Shown here one piece after another: positions 13,213-26,205 of a DNA stretch of 64,000 bases. The notes below the pieces were generated by a model. The model saw only the letters and a program-made list of their open reading frames with translations. It had not been told where the DNA came from and did not search any database. The stretch comes from Gymnothorax reevesii (Eukaryota; Chordata; Actinopteri; Anguilliformes; Muraenidae). The DNA is taken from positions 116,735,166-116,799,165 of the forward strand of contig CM056576.1 of assembly GCA_029721435.1 (NCBI GenBank), written 5' to 3'. Position 1 is the first letter of the stretch. Each line of letters begins with the position of its first letter. Position numbers and translations under genes: made by a program.

Positions 13213-13458
13213 CAGGGGTGTCAAACTCACCCGAAAACGGGCCAAGAGGCTGCAGGTTTTCACTCCCAACGATGCAGAAGCGCACCCAATACAACTAATC
13301 AGTTGTCCAGGCCTAGATCAGTTGATTAAATCTGTGCTTTCAGGTGAGCTTCTGTTTGGTAGGATTGAAGACCTGCAGCCTCTTGGCCCATTTACGGGTG
13401 AGTTTGACACCCCTGGTTTAGACCCATGGTTTTTCAGCAGAACTGTTTGACACCCCTG
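13213..13458. mobile_element. hAT-type MITE with perfect 8-bp TSD and captured inverted flank
   Basis: The element starts CAGGGGTGTCAAACTC and ends GTTTGACACCCCTG, flanked by the identical 8-bp duplications gtctaaac at 13205-13212 and 13459-13466. Just inside the right end lies an inverted copy of the left terminus together with 28 bp of left flanking host DNA: 13416-13443 is the exact reverse complement of 13185-13212. The resulting arms, 13185-13257 and 13371-13443, are 73 bp long with about three mismatches. Confidence 0.85.
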
Positions 13459-13469
13459 GTCTAAACATT

Positions 13470-14665
13470 TACGTGGATGTCAACTTTACAGAGCTATTTT
13501 GATAGCATGCAGAGGACCGACTGCAAATTAGGCATTTGATCATAATATTTTGACTCTTTGGAATATAAATAAATGACATAGAACACTCAAATGGTCATAA
13601 GTGCGATTACAAAGTAAATGTTCTTATTCTGAAGTAGTTATGTGAGGTTTTTTGATTTTGGCAGATGAGACGAGAAACATGTTATCGTGTCATAATGTGT
13701 CCAACTATTTTGGAATCACATTGTTGCTCTGTTATTGACATTATTCAACAGTGGCTCCAATGGAGTTTGCAGAAGCCCTGTCTTATTTCTGAACCCTCGC
13801 ACAAGTCAAACAGCCACACTGCCGAGTGTATCACACGAGCATTTTCAGAGATTCATGCCTCTAGTTTTATACAATCATTTTTGGGCATCTTGAAGTAGGC
13901 TACCAATAATTTATGAGTGCTCTGCATGTCCCTTAAAACTGTATATATCATTAATGAGGTGCCCAAACTTGAGACTGCCAAATTATTCAAGTCAAGAAAT
14001 GGGCTACGTTTTTTTATTTTCACCATGCAGTCATACCAATCCTATGCCGCAGGAAACTGTAACAATTTAAAAGACTTTAGAAATAAATTTTGAGAATCAA
14101 AGGAAATGCCTTTACCAGGCAGCAAAATACAGAAACTGAAGGATCGTCCGGCTAGAGTTCAGAGCATTTTCTTGGAAACCCCAAGCATTTTTAAAAGCAT
14201 ACTTGACTGGCCTCTGGAAATTAAACACTATTTAATTTGAACTACTTTCATAATCTTTTTCCTATCATGATACAAATATGAGGTCTATTTCCGCTCAACA
14301 GTTGAATCAAACTGTATCCTGCAAACGAATTTAATTTTATGCTTTTTATTGCATTTACTTTATTCCGAGAAAGCAGATTGGCCAAACAGCAGGTGTCTGC
14401 AACAAATAGTCAAACAGCAAAGAAGCCTGTTTATCATGCTCCACAGGTCTGGCAGTGTGTGGCACTAATACATATTCTCACTCTTTTAAAAACAGGACCA
14501 CAGGCCATCCTTACCAGAGATAATGAGGCTCCCTTCCATGCACTTTATAAGGGAAATTTGAGCAATGCCTTGGAGAGGCAGTGTAGATGGGAGGGGGTCA
14601 TATCAGGCTACTGAGTCAGTAAAACAACTTTAATTAAGAGGCATGAAGTGTCCTCATATTTCCAG
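13470..14665. other. Non-coding stretch, nothing recognised
   Basis: No gene or clear repeat family is recognised. Open frames of up to about 91 codons lack domains or splice-consistent context. Confidence 0.4.

Positions 14666-14696
<31 letters not shown>
14666..14696. repeat. Poly(C) run of 31
   Basis: Uninterrupted homopolymer of C, followed by accccacg. A run of this length is often miscounted, so the true length may differ. Confidence 0.85.
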
Positions 14697-15099
14697 ACCC
14701 CACGAGGTTCTTCATAAGTGCGCTGTTTATGGAGATCCTTTGACCTGATCTAAAACACAAATTTCTCTTATCGGGGTGGTCAAATGTAATGCAAACTTCA
14801 ACGCTGGCAGTTATAATCGTTTTCATCAAGGATTCGTGTCGACAATCTCTTTGAATGTTAGAACTCGCTGCATGAACTAAGTACACCTATTGGGCATTTA
14901 AACATTATTGGGCGTAAAATTAAGCGGTAACACCTTTTCCCGAGGTTTCCTTCAAACCAAATGTTTTCGAGGCAATATCGAAATTTGCCTACTCGATTAT
15001 CGGATTTCTATAGCGCATTCTCACAATTATTTTGTTTGTTTTCACCGGCGATAAGAATTTAACTAAACGTTCAGTACTGAGCGTTATCTACGCTGTTGT

Positions 15100-15984
15100 C
15101 AATAGGCGAGCCTGTAAATTCTTAAACCTGGAGATGAGCCAGCGCGCGAGCCAACGATGCTCTTCGCGCGCGTCAGAGGTGGGTGACAGACTGCGCTTTT
15201 CCCGGGGAGCCGCGCGAAAGGCACAGTGAAACGGAGGGACGCCTATTGCCAGCTTATTTGTGTAATCAGATGGATAGAGATCTAATGATTGTTTTTTTTT
15301 TTATTATTATCATGGCATAAATGATTGTGTGAGACCACAAGGACAGCTCGCTTCTCACTGTTAACTATCCCTTTCTCAAGTTTTCTGGACTGAATTGTGC
15401 CTAGTTGAAATAAAGCAATGATTAGAGCCAGTTTAAAATGTGGTTTGAGTTAAAGTGCAGCTTTGAGGGAGCATCGTGACCGTTACGCACTCGTTGCTGC
15501 GAAAGTGGGGTCTTTACAGCGTGGGGCTTGCATCCGAGTATTACGCCGAGAGCTGTAGGCTATCGGTGACAGGCGGGGAAGAGAAAGGCGGAGGCGCGTT
15601 TTCACTCCTATCCCCGAGATGTTTCCGGCGTCAGTTTAGCGAAATGTATTATCGCGGGGCAAAGTTCCACCTCTGAGCACAAGTCAAGGAATAGCTGCTA
15701 TTCTTCTCATTCAAATGAAATGCAGGGTAAACCGGAGCGACCTGCGCTACTCTGTTGGCGTTGTGATCCATTCCATTGCGTTACGGTCAAGGCATTTTCC
15801 AGGTGAATCATTCGAAGTCGCGACTACAGAATCCGAGCATTGGGATTCGGGGCTCGCCCCACAGCCGCCACCAGTCTCCACCAGATGTATTGGTTTACGT
15901 CGCGCCGAAGTCTCGTCGAAAGAAGATTTTATCATCCACATTTAAATGAACTTGTAGGCATCGACGCATTCCGCCAACAACCAG
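15100..15984 (+). promoter_or_regulatory. brinp3: CpG-rich block: candidate BRINP3 promoter and non-coding exon 1
   Basis: This is the most CpG-dense block upstream of the BRINP3 start codon, with gccagcgcgcgagcc and ttcgcgcgcgtcag near 15.14-15.18 kb, agccgcgcgaaagg near 15.21 kb, and further CpGs through 15.47-15.98 kb. It ends with aacaaccag|gtaataac, a good splice donor (GT at 15985). The first coding exon at 35.7 kb has a splice acceptor before its ATG, so an upstream non-coding exon is required; BRINP genes have a 5' untranslated first exon. Linking this block to BRINP3 is inference, because another gene's promoter or a closer first exon is possible. Confidence 0.4.
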
Positions 15985-15999
15985 GTAATAACGACAAAT

Positions 16000-18410
16000 T
16001 TGTTATCCCTTGTAAAGTATTCACTGAGAACAGGTAAAATGAATAAAAAATAAAATAAAATCGTCAAATGGAATCATTTCTCACTTTTAATGTGGATACG
16101 CAGTTTATTTGGACTGCTTGTTGCCGCTGAGTATTGAAATGCACCATAGCGCAGGACATGCTCTTCTAATATCCATTCCATATGGAGCGGAACGGCGAAG
16201 ACTTCTCATTCAACACATTTGACTTCACCTAAACATTATAAGTAAATGATAGTATATATCCTGTAACTTTATTTCCGTGGGGACTATGATTGCCAGCAAT
16301 TTTTGTCTTTATTTGAAGTTCAGGTAATTTACTTAAGATTAATTTGAACAGGTTATGCTTGTGATTTAGTGCAGTTAAAAAGAAAAAAATCAAATACTGA
16401 ATTTGCAGTGCTTTAAAATGTTATATAAATACTAACAATTTATGACATTTCTCCCCGTGCACGTATTACTGTGGTAAAATGACTATTCTTTTCAGAATAC
16501 ATTTCAGTTACATTGCTGATACTGTTCCTGAAATGAATTGCGCGGTAACAATGTATCAGATGGTGAAGACTTTCTGTTCAGGGGACGTCCGTGAGATAGT
16601 AATTATGTAAGGCTTGTGTTTCGTGGACTGACTTGGAAATTGTTAACAAACTGGTGAATTTCCACCTCGGTGATTCTGTAGTAAAAATGAGGAAAAGTGG
16701 TGGTCTGAAAAAGTGTCCGTCTTGGGTGAGGTGCACAACCTGGAACTGGCTCACTATTGCTGCAGCTCCGCGAGTGAGACGCAAACTGCACCCCTTTGTC
16801 CGATGCTCTGTTTAAATGAATCATTCCCGGGGCATGTTATTATTCAGTATTATTTTCTGTTGGCTAAAACGCATTATAACTGCCATTTTATGCTCTGGAC
16901 GAAAATTTGTGCGTTTTATATATATATACACACACAATTAATCTTATGACGGCAGCAGAAGATTCGAAAAGATCCCCCATTCATTCCAGCAATAATATAC
17001 ATGAAAATGTATTCTAGGCCACGGGGTTACTTTTTTTGACAGACTTTTCACTACTTTCATTTGTCACGAGAATTCTGTTGCTTTATATACTAGTCTAGAA
17101 CAATATTACCATATTTTTAGAATGATTAATGTATCGAAGCACTTCCACAAGCTTTATGGTGGAATTCAAAAGGTGCAATAATCTAGCAAAATTAGAGTCA
17201 ATAATAAGTAATAATTGAAATGTGACATAAAAAGAATAACTGAATGGTGAAATTTGAAACCAATTCAGAACTATAGTAGGCTAATAATGAGTATTATATC
17301 ATCTGGAATGATGATAATAACAAACAACAGCAAGCAGCGATAGCTTTCCATTCTAACCATGTATTATACCGTGTGAAACCACGGAATATGACTGTGTATT
17401 CAGCAAAGCTTGGCATTGGCTGTTCATTGCTATTAAATCTGGGGAACAGTGCTTTGTTTTAGTCTGGCTATTTTTATAGACTTGTGTAATATTGCTAAAA
17501 AATAAATAAATAATCCTGCATTTGATAACTTTAATCGGAATCATGGTATGTACTGATATAAACTGTATGAAATTTGATAATGAGTTAAGTTGGTAGAAGC
17601 CTGCTAAATGACCTTGAGAAGAGTTCTGATTAATGTCAAGATGAATTAAAAACTGCAACTAAAATGATAAAAAGCAACTCACAGTTGTTTTTGTGAAAGG
17701 TTTTAATCATTTTTATCATAGAAATATCAAAGTAATTGGTGATCTGGGTCCCTCATGATCCGTGCATTGTGCTGTATCATTTAAAAAAAAAACATACACC
17801 AGCTGATGCGATGCGACAAAATAACTTATTTCACACAAATCAAAGAAAGGTACATAAATAACTCACTACGTTTGCTTGACTTCATCAAGAATAGAACAAT
17901 GTGAATTAGATGAGGAAGGTCTCAAAAAAGTTCAAGGAAGGACTACTAAATTGGTCCCTGGTCTTTATCCAAAAAAGCTTAACCCCATTAAACCTACTCA
18001 TCTTATGTATTCAGACCAAGATCTATTTTGAATTCTCGTGGAGATACCAAGGTTTCCAACAATTCCAAATATGTCCTTGACTGAATTACGGAGAAATGTG
18101 TTTGAAATGATGTGCAAGATCTAGATATTTTGCATTTTATCAAATGCTATGGCCAAAAAACATGGCATCCTAGGTTTGCATATTTCTTAATATAAGTCTG
18201 ATGTAGCTTCAACAGAGCGCTGCAACTAGAAGATACAGAATATGTATGTGACATTGCCCAACAATGTAATAAGAAAATGCTTTTTCTTTGTACACTGTTA
18301 AGGGAAAACTTGGATGAAAAGTCAGGGATTATGGGGTTAAATCTTTTCCCCATAGTGACTGCATATGATGCCTTAACTCTTTTCCCCATAATGACTACAC
18401 ATGATGCCTA
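16000..18410. other. Non-coding, probably BRINP3 intron 1; nothing recognised
   Basis: AT-rich DNA with scattered short repeats and no supported gene. If the CpG block is exon 1, everything from 15985 to 35705 is intron 1. Confidence 0.4.
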
Positions 18411-18415
18411 TATGT

Positions 18416-20407
18416 GCAACCCCATTTCCAAAAAAGTCGGGAATCTGTAAAATGTTTATCAAAACAGGATGCAATGATTCACAAATCACAAAAAGGAAAA
18501 AAAAACCTATGGTGAACTTGCATTGTCAAATAAAGTGCATAATGTCTGCTGTCCAAAACGATAAGGCATTATTTTATTTACATTTTTTACACTGTGTTAT
18601 CCGCGTTCAAACATTGCAGGATCCTACAAACCAGAATCTGCTATCGCCGCCATAAAAAATCGACCAATCAAACAATGGGAAATTTTCTGCCCAGACTGCG
18701 TGACGTCATGAGAGCTGGATATATCTTTCAAGTGTGCGTAGTCACAGTATTGAAAGTTGCATTGATAATCAGGAGTGTTTTGAGGGATACCAGCTGTTTG
18801 AATTACAACCAATTATTTGCTATTGTAATGCATATTTAGTCCTCGACAATATGCTCAGTTGTTGGGTATTCTAAAGAAACAGGCTCTCCAAACCTGACTG
18901 GTGACCTTTCACCATTTTAACTTTAAAACAAAAGAGCTACCAGGCAAAGTAACATGGCAGCTTTCTTGTGCTGTCTTATATATTTAACATTTAAATGCAG
19001 TTTGCACGGTACAAAAAAAAGAGTAAAAATTGCTTATTGTTTTGGATTGCAGAGATTTGTACTTTATTAGGCAATGCAAGTTCACTATAAGTTTTCTTAT
19101 CCTTTATACTGAAAATGTTATTGAAAATACCTCAAATACAACATAAGATGTTTACACTGAGAAATTATATTGTTTTTTGAAAAATATAACCTCACTTGGA
19201 ATTTGATGCTGGCAAAACATTTCAAAAAAGTTGAGACAAAGGATTGTTCATCACTGCGGTGAATCACCACTTCTTTCAACAACTCTCACCAAGTGTTTGG
19301 GAACTGAGGAGACCAAATGCTACAGTTTTGAAAGCAAAATATTTTCCCATTCTATCTTGATGCCGGATTTCAGCTGTCAACACTTCTTGATCCATAATGT
19401 GCTACTTACTCTCAGTGCGTGACAGGCCTGGACTGCAGGCAGGCCAGTTTAGCACCCAGACTGTTTAACTACGCTGAATACGTGCAGAATATGGTATTTG
19501 GCATTGTCTTGCAGAAATAAGCAAGGCATTCCTTGAAAAAGATGTTTGGGTGGCAGTTTATGCTGCTCCTAAAGCTGTATTTATTATTCAGCATCAATTA
19601 TGTCTTCACAGATGTGCAAATTACCCATTCCATGTGCACTAATGCACCCCATACTATGATGCATGCTGGCTTATGAACTGTGGGCTGACAATGAGTCGGA
19701 GGGTCCCTCTGCTCTTTAACCCAGAGGATGCAGCATCCATGATTCACAAAAATTTCACATTTTGATAAGTCAGACCACAGGACAGTTTTCTACTTCTGTT
19801 CATCTTAAATCAGATTTTGCTGAGATAATGTTTACAAGACAAAGTTTTATCTTGCATTTGTGGCCATTCAGTATTTGTTTTTGGCATTGTCCTTTGCATG
19901 CAGAGATTTTGCCAGATTCTCTGAATCTTTAAATTATATTTTGTACCAGAGAGGAAAAAATCCTCAAATTCTTTGTAATTTTACTTTGAGAAACTTTATT
20001 CTTAAATTTTTAAAGATTTGCCCATGCAGGCTTTCACACAGAGGTGCAGCCCTCACCAGCTTTGCTCCTGAAAGACTATAATTATACCCAATTATATTAC
20101 TGACCTTTCACCAATTATCCTAATTACCTGTGAGATGGTCCTCCTATTGTATTTCTTTCACATTGGTACAACCTTTCTAGGCTATTGTTGCCACTGTCCA
20201 GGCTTTTCTGAAACGTGTGCTAGCATCATATTCAAAGTGAGCAAATATTTTTCAAAAAATAATATAATTTCTCAGTTTACACACCTTATTTGTTGATCTG
20301 GTACTATTTTCAATAAAATTTATGACTTAAGTGATTTGCAAATCATTGCATTCTGATTTTATTTGCATTTTACACTGCGTTCCAGCTGTTTTAGAAACGG
20401 GATTGTA
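18416..20407 (-). mobile_element. Tc1-like transposon, decayed, with internal insertion
   Basis: The left end caaccccatttccaaaaaag is mirrored by the right end ctgttttagaaacgggattg. Subterminal text also matches (aatctgtaaaatg versus cattttacactgc; gcaatgatt versus aatcattgc). The interior repeats the text of the other Tc1-like copies in this window, for example atttgatgctggcaaaacat, the 'ttgggaactgaggagaccaa' block and 'gcattgtcttgcagaaataa'. The transposase would run on the minus strand but is full of stops. Length of nearly 2 kb suggests a secondary insertion at about 18.57-19.13 kb. Confidence 0.75.
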
Positions 20408-20753
20408 GACCAATGGACCATTTCCCTTACCTCCCCATTGATTGAAAATAGCAGCATCCCCAAGGCGTCAAATTTCATCCGTGGGTCGTCATTTTTTTGT
20501 CATTATGGGGAAAGGGAGGGGGGAGTCTAAATTAAAGGCCGAAGACTCTCAGTGGATTAGTTAATGTAACACATATGCACAATTAAGAAATGTTTATTTA
20601 CTAATAGTACTGAACTGTTTGCTAGGCAACTTAATAGAGGCAGAGACCCCTGGGGTATTCAATTCTTTCCTTGATGAAATACCACATCTATTTTTCATGG
20701 AATATTGCAGACTTACTTCTGTTATTATCCTTGTCTTCATTTTATACATACAG

Positions 20754-21810
20754 TTACGACCCCAATTCTGAAGAAAAGTTTGCACACCAAGGAAAATGAG
20801 AGTAAAATCAACAATGATTTGAAAACCTTTTACTATGTTGAGTAAAGTACAACAACACTATTTTAGGTTCTTATGTTCATATTTGATGTGTTTATTGAAA
20901 ATATACAGTGTGGTGAACACAAAACATTGATACTCTCGGCTGTTTACCACTTTTTAATATCCCCATGCCTTTTAATCACACCCATTAAGCCTTTGGGCAT
21001 TGAAGACATCAGTTGGTCAAGTCCAGCAGGCAAAATTTTGCCCCATTCCTCCATTGGCAATGTGTTGCTGAAAAATTCAGGGATTTTCAGAGGACATCTA
21101 GATGGCAGCATATGTTGCTCCAAGTTTTTCTTTATTTTTCTTTATTAATGGTGTCCTCACAAGTCACCCATGCCATAACCTCTGACACACTCCCTTACCA
21201 TGACAGACACTGGCTTTTGGACTCGACACTGACGACAGCTTGGGTTGACCTTGTCATCTTAGATCTGGAGAACATGGTGCCTTTTTTTCTTTTCGAAAAC
21301 CACTTGCTGGACTCGCTGACTCGTTGGACCACAAAACACGCCTCTGCTGTGTTACTGTCAATCTCAAGTGACACCAAGCCTAAAGAAATCAGTGGCACTT
21401 TTGGACATTATTGATGTATGGCCAGGGCTTTGCATAGCAAACCTTTAAAATCCATTTGTGGATGCAGTGGCGAACACTGTTGACTGACAGAAGGTTTCCC
21501 AAAGTATTTGTGAGCCCATGGCCTGATATCCATTGCTGTCACACAACAGTTCTAACGACAGTGACCTCTGGGGGATGGGAGCTCATGCATTCAGAAATGG
21601 GTTTTGACCTTGCCCTTTATGGATCATGATTCACTCAGATTCACTCAGATTCTTTCCATTGTATTGAGCACTATGGAGGGTAAAATGTCCCTAAGCCAAA
21701 CAATTTGTCTTTGGGGAACACTGTTCTCAGAATGAAAGATTATAAGCTTATGTATCCATGGGCAAATTGGTAAACCTCGACACATCCTTGCTCTTGACTA
21801 ACTGGACCTT
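20754..21810 (-). mobile_element. Tc1-like transposon fragment
   Basis: Starts with a Tc1-type end, acgaccccaattctgaagaa. At about 21000-21065 the minus strand reads as the end of a Tc1 transposase (LPMEEWGKILPAGLDQLM, close to the EEW...LP...LV.SM pattern of the family). The remainder matches the layout of the other copies but is broken, and no matching right end was found. Confidence 0.6.
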
Positions 21811-21899
21811 TTTTTGGAGGATCCTATAGGCTATCACACGATTAGCTGGCTAGTTTATCATCACCTCTTTCACGTCACCTTATTATTGCAATTTGTAGT

Positions 21900-22230
21900 G
21901 TTATTAATCCTAAATTTGCCCTGCGCCAAATAAGCCTATTTTTCCAATTTCAACAAGTGCACCGCCTGTCGGCGAATGTCGTATTGCTGCGCAATACTAG
22001 TCCCCTACCGGTGTATGCATATTATATTTCCTAAAAAGTAGGTCAAAGTGACCTGAATAGGTTACATGACACACCCTCTCCCCAAGATGCATCCACACAC
22101 CAACTTTGATGTTCCTAGGTCATACGGTATTGCAGTTATGGAGCGGACACGAATACGGACGGATGGACGGTCTGACGGACGGAGTGCAATTCTATAGTCC
22201 CCTCCGTTTCCGGTAGCGGACTAATAAATA
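21900..22230. repeat. Interspersed repeat fragment with GACGGAC tail
   Basis: Contains gtaggtcaaagtgacct, a passage of the type 'caccaactttgatgttccta', then gacggatggacggtctgacg and 'ccctccgtttccggtagcgg'. This word order is typical of an abundant non-LTR/SINE-like repeat of fish and marine animals that ends in GACGGAC runs. Family name not assigned. Confidence 0.45.
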
Positions 22231-22608
22231 ATTTAGGAGCATGGTGCTAAACATGCTGAAGCTACACAAGACAAGGTAGGGATGGGGAAACATTTTTATT
22301 AGCTACCGAAATCAATTTTCTCAGTTTTCTCAAAATGTGTATTTTGTGACTTAAATACTTTTAGAACTGGGGTCTTCAATTAGCAGATTATGTGGATCCA
22401 TCATAAATTCAGAGCCTTTTTTTCTCAAAATGAACACTTTGTTACTGAAGTACTTGTAGCAGCAGGGTCTTCATTTGCATTCAAGTTAAAGCATCAAATA
22501 GTGAGTTGTATCATACTCAATGTAGGAGAGGGCAAATTAACTTTTCAGATAAATTGTTTTTGGTTGTATTTGTATTTTCCATTATATGCTAACTTTTTTG
22601 GGATTCGG

Positions 22609-25600
22609 TTTGCGCAGTTATTATCCCCCGCAGTTATCATCCCCCACTGTAAGGTGGGAGGGGACATTGGACTGAGTGGTTTGCGCAGTTATTATCCCCC
22701 ACTGTAAAGTGGGAGAGAACATTGGACTGAGTGGTTTGCGCAGTTATCATCCCCAGCTGTAAAGTGGGAGGGGACATTGGACTGAGTGGTTTGCGCAGTT
22801 ATTATCCCCCACTGTATGGTGGGAGGGGACATTGGACTGAGTGGTTTGCGCAGTTATCATCCCCCGCTGTAAGGTGGGAGGGGACATTGGACTGAGTGGT
22901 TTGCGCAGTTATCAACCCCCGCTGTAAAGTGGGAGGGGACATTGAACTAAGTGGTTTGTGCAGTTATTATCTCCCGCTGTAAGGTGGGAGGAGACATTGG
23001 ACTGAGTGGTTTGCGCAGTTATCATCCCCCGCTGTAAAGTGGGAGGGGACATTGGACTGAGCGGTTTGTGCAGTTATTATCCCCCACTGTAAAGTGGGAG
23101 GAGACATTGGACTGAGTGGTTTGCGCAGTTATCATCCCCAGCTGTAAAGTGGGAGGGGACATTGGACTGAGTGGTTTGCGCAGTTATTATCCCCCACTGT
23201 ATGATGGGAGGGGACATTGGACTGAGTGGTTTGCGCAGTTATCATCCCCCGCTGTAAGGTGGGAGGGGACATTGGACTGAGTGGTTTGCGCAGTTATTAT
23301 ACCCACTGTAAAGTGGGAGGAGACATTGGACTGAGTGGTTTGCGCAGTAATCATCCCCAGCTGTAAAGTGGGAGGGGACATTGGACTGAGTGGTTTGCGC
23401 AGTTATTATCCCCCACTGTATGGTGGGAGGGGACATTGGACTGAGTAGTTTGCGCAGTTATCATCCCCAGCTGTAAAGTGGGAGGGGACATTGGACTGAG
23501 TGGTTTGCGCAGTTATTATCCCCCACTGTTTGGTGGGAGGGGACATTGGACTGAGTGGTTTGCGCAATTATCATCCCCCGCTGTAAGGTGGGAGGTGACA
23601 TTGGACTGAGTGGTTTGCGCAGTTATTATCCCCTGCTGTAAAGTGGGAGGGGACATTGGACTGAGTGGTTTGTGCAGTTATTATCCCCCGCTGTAAAGTG
23701 GGAGGAGACATTGGACTGAGTGGTTCGCGCAGTTATCATCCCCCGCTGTAAAGTGGGAGGGGACATTGGACTGAGTGGTTTGTGCAGTTATCATCCCTAG
23801 CTGTAAAGTGGGAGGGGACATTGGACTGAGTGGTTTGCGCAGTTATCATCCCCTGCTGTAAGGTGGGAGGGGACATTGGACTAAGTGGTTTGTGCAGTTA
23901 TTATCCCCCGCTGTAAAGTGGGAGGGGACATTGGACTGAGTGGTTCACGCAGTTATCATCCCCCGCTGTAAAGTGGGAGGGGACATTGGACTGAGTGGTT
24001 TGCGCAGTTTTTATCCCCCACTGTAAGGTGGGAGGAGACATTGGACTGGGTGGTTTGCGCAGTTATTATCCCTCACTGTATGGTGGGAGGAGACATTGAA
24101 CTGAGTGGATTGCGCAGTTATTATCCCCCACTGTAAGGTGGGAGGAGACATTGGACTGAGTGGTTTGCGCAGTTATTATCCCTCACTGTATGGTGGGAGG
24201 AGACATTGGACTGAGTGGATTGCGCAGTTATTATCCCCCACTGTAAGGTGGGAGGAGACATTGGACTGAGTGGTTTGCGCAGTTATTATCCCTCACTGTA
24301 AGGTGGGAGGAGACATTGGACTGAGTGGATTGCGCAGTTATTATCCCCCACTGTAAAGTGGGAGGGGACATTGGACTGAGTGGTTTGTGCAGTTATTATC
24401 CCCCGCTGTAAGGTGGGAGGGGACATTGGACTGAGTAGTTTGCGCAGTTATCATCCCCCGCTGTAAAGTGGGCGGGGACATTAAACTGTGTGGTTTGCGC
24501 AGTAATTATCCCCCACTATAAAGTGGGAGGGGACATTGGACTGAGTGGTTTGCGCAGTTATTATGCCCCACTGTAAAGTGGGAGGGGACAGTGGACTGAG
24601 TGGTTTGCGCAGTTATTATCCCCCACTGTAAAGTGGGAGGGGACATTGGACTGAGTGGTTTGCGCAGTTATTATACCCCACTGTAAAGTGGGAGGGGACA
24701 TTGGACTGAGTGGTTTGCGCAGTTATTATCCCCCACTGTAAAGTGGGAGGGGACATTGGACTGAGTGGTTTGCGCAGTTATTATACCCCACTGTAAAGTG
24801 GGAGGGGACATTGGACTGAGTGGTTTGTGCAGTTATTATACCGCACTGTAAAGTGGGAGGGGACATTGGACTGAGTGGTTTGCGCAGTTATTATACCCCA
24901 CTGTAAAGTGGGCGGGGACATTAAACTGAGTGGTTTGTGCAGTAATTATCATCCACTGTAAAGTGGGAGGCGACATTGGACTGAGTGGTTTGCGCAGTTA
25001 TTATACCCCACTGTAAAGTGGGAGGGGACATTGGACTGAGTGGTTTGTGCAGTTATTATACCCCACTGTAAAGTGGGAGGGGACATTGGACTGAGTGGTT
25101 TGCGCAGTTATTATACCCCACTGTAAAGTGGGCGGGGACATTAAACTGAGTGGTTTGTGCAGTAATTATCCCCCACTGTAAAGTGGGAGGGGACATTGGA
25201 CTGAGTGGTTTGCGCAGTTATTATCCCCCGCTGTAAAGAGGCAGGGGACATTGGACTGAGTGTTTTGTGCAGTTATTATCCCCCACTGTAAAGTGGGAGG
25301 GGACATTGCACTGAGTGGTTTGCGCATTAATTATCCTCCGCTGTAAAGTGGGAGGGGACATTGGACTGAGTGATTTGCGCATTAATTATCCTCCGCTGTA
25401 AAGTGGGAGGGGACATTGGACTGAGTGATTTGCGCATTAGTTGTCCTTTGCTGTAAAGTGGGAGGGGACATTGGACTGAGTGGTTTGCGCAGTTATTATA
25501 CCCCACTGTAAAGTGGGCGGGGACATTAAACTGAGTGGTTTGTGCAGTAATTATCCCCCACTGTAAAGTGGGAGGCGACATTGGACTGAGTGGTTTGCGC

Positions 25601-26205
25601 AGTTATTATACCCCACTGTAAAGTGGGAGGGGACATTGGACTGAGTGGTTTGTGCAGTAATTATACCCCACTGTAAAGTGGGAGGGGACATTAAACTGAG
25701 TGGTTTGTGCAGTAATTATCCCCCACTGTAAAGTGGGAGGCGACATTGGACTGAGTGGTTTGCGCAGTTATTATACCTCACTGTAAAGTGGGAGGGGACA
25801 TTGGACTGAGTGGTTTGCGCAGTTATTATCCCCCACTGTAAAGTGGGAGGGGACATTGCACTGAGTGGTTTGCGCATTAATTATCCTCCGCTGTAAAGTG
25901 GGAGGGGACATTGGACTGAGTGATTTGCGCATTAATTATCCTTTGCTGTAAAGTGGGAGGGGACATTGGACTGAGTGATTTGCGCATTAATTATCCTTTG
26001 CTGTAAAGTGGGAGGGGACATTGGACTGAGTGATTTGCGCATTAATTATCCTTTGCTGTAAAGTGGGAGGGGACATTGGACTGAGTGATTTGCGCATTAA
26101 TTATCCTTTGCTGTAAAGTGGGAGGGGACATTGGACTGAGTGATTTGCGCATTAATTATCCTTTGCTGTAAAGTGGGAGGGGACATTGGACTGAGTGTTG
26201 TCCTT
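22609..26205. repeat. 55-bp satellite/minisatellite array, about 65 units
   Basis: The unit consensus is ggtttgcgcagttattatcc + cccactgtaaagtgggaggg + gacattggactgagt, 55 bp. The 'actgag' landmark lies at 22671 and 26190, 3519 bp apart, which is 64 x 55 minus one; a 1-bp deletion is visible near 23299. Each unit has a short palindrome, cccactgtaaagtggg, with loop gtaa. Variants are regional: 'atcatccccagctg' in the left part, an alternating 110-bp dimer at about 24050-24380, 'gggcggggacattaaac' units at 24.9-25.7 kb, and five identical consecutive units at 25921-26195. Short minus-strand open frames here are by-products of the repeat. Confidence 0.97.

Noticed and set aside
23187..25581. Minus-strand frames of 64-84 codons with repeated CANHSVQCPLP text
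   Set aside because: They are products of the 55-bp repeat; 55 is not a multiple of three and frames shift between units.
22609..26205. CRISPR-like array
   Set aside because: The repeats are directly adjoining with no unique spacers, in a vertebrate context. It is a tandem satellite.
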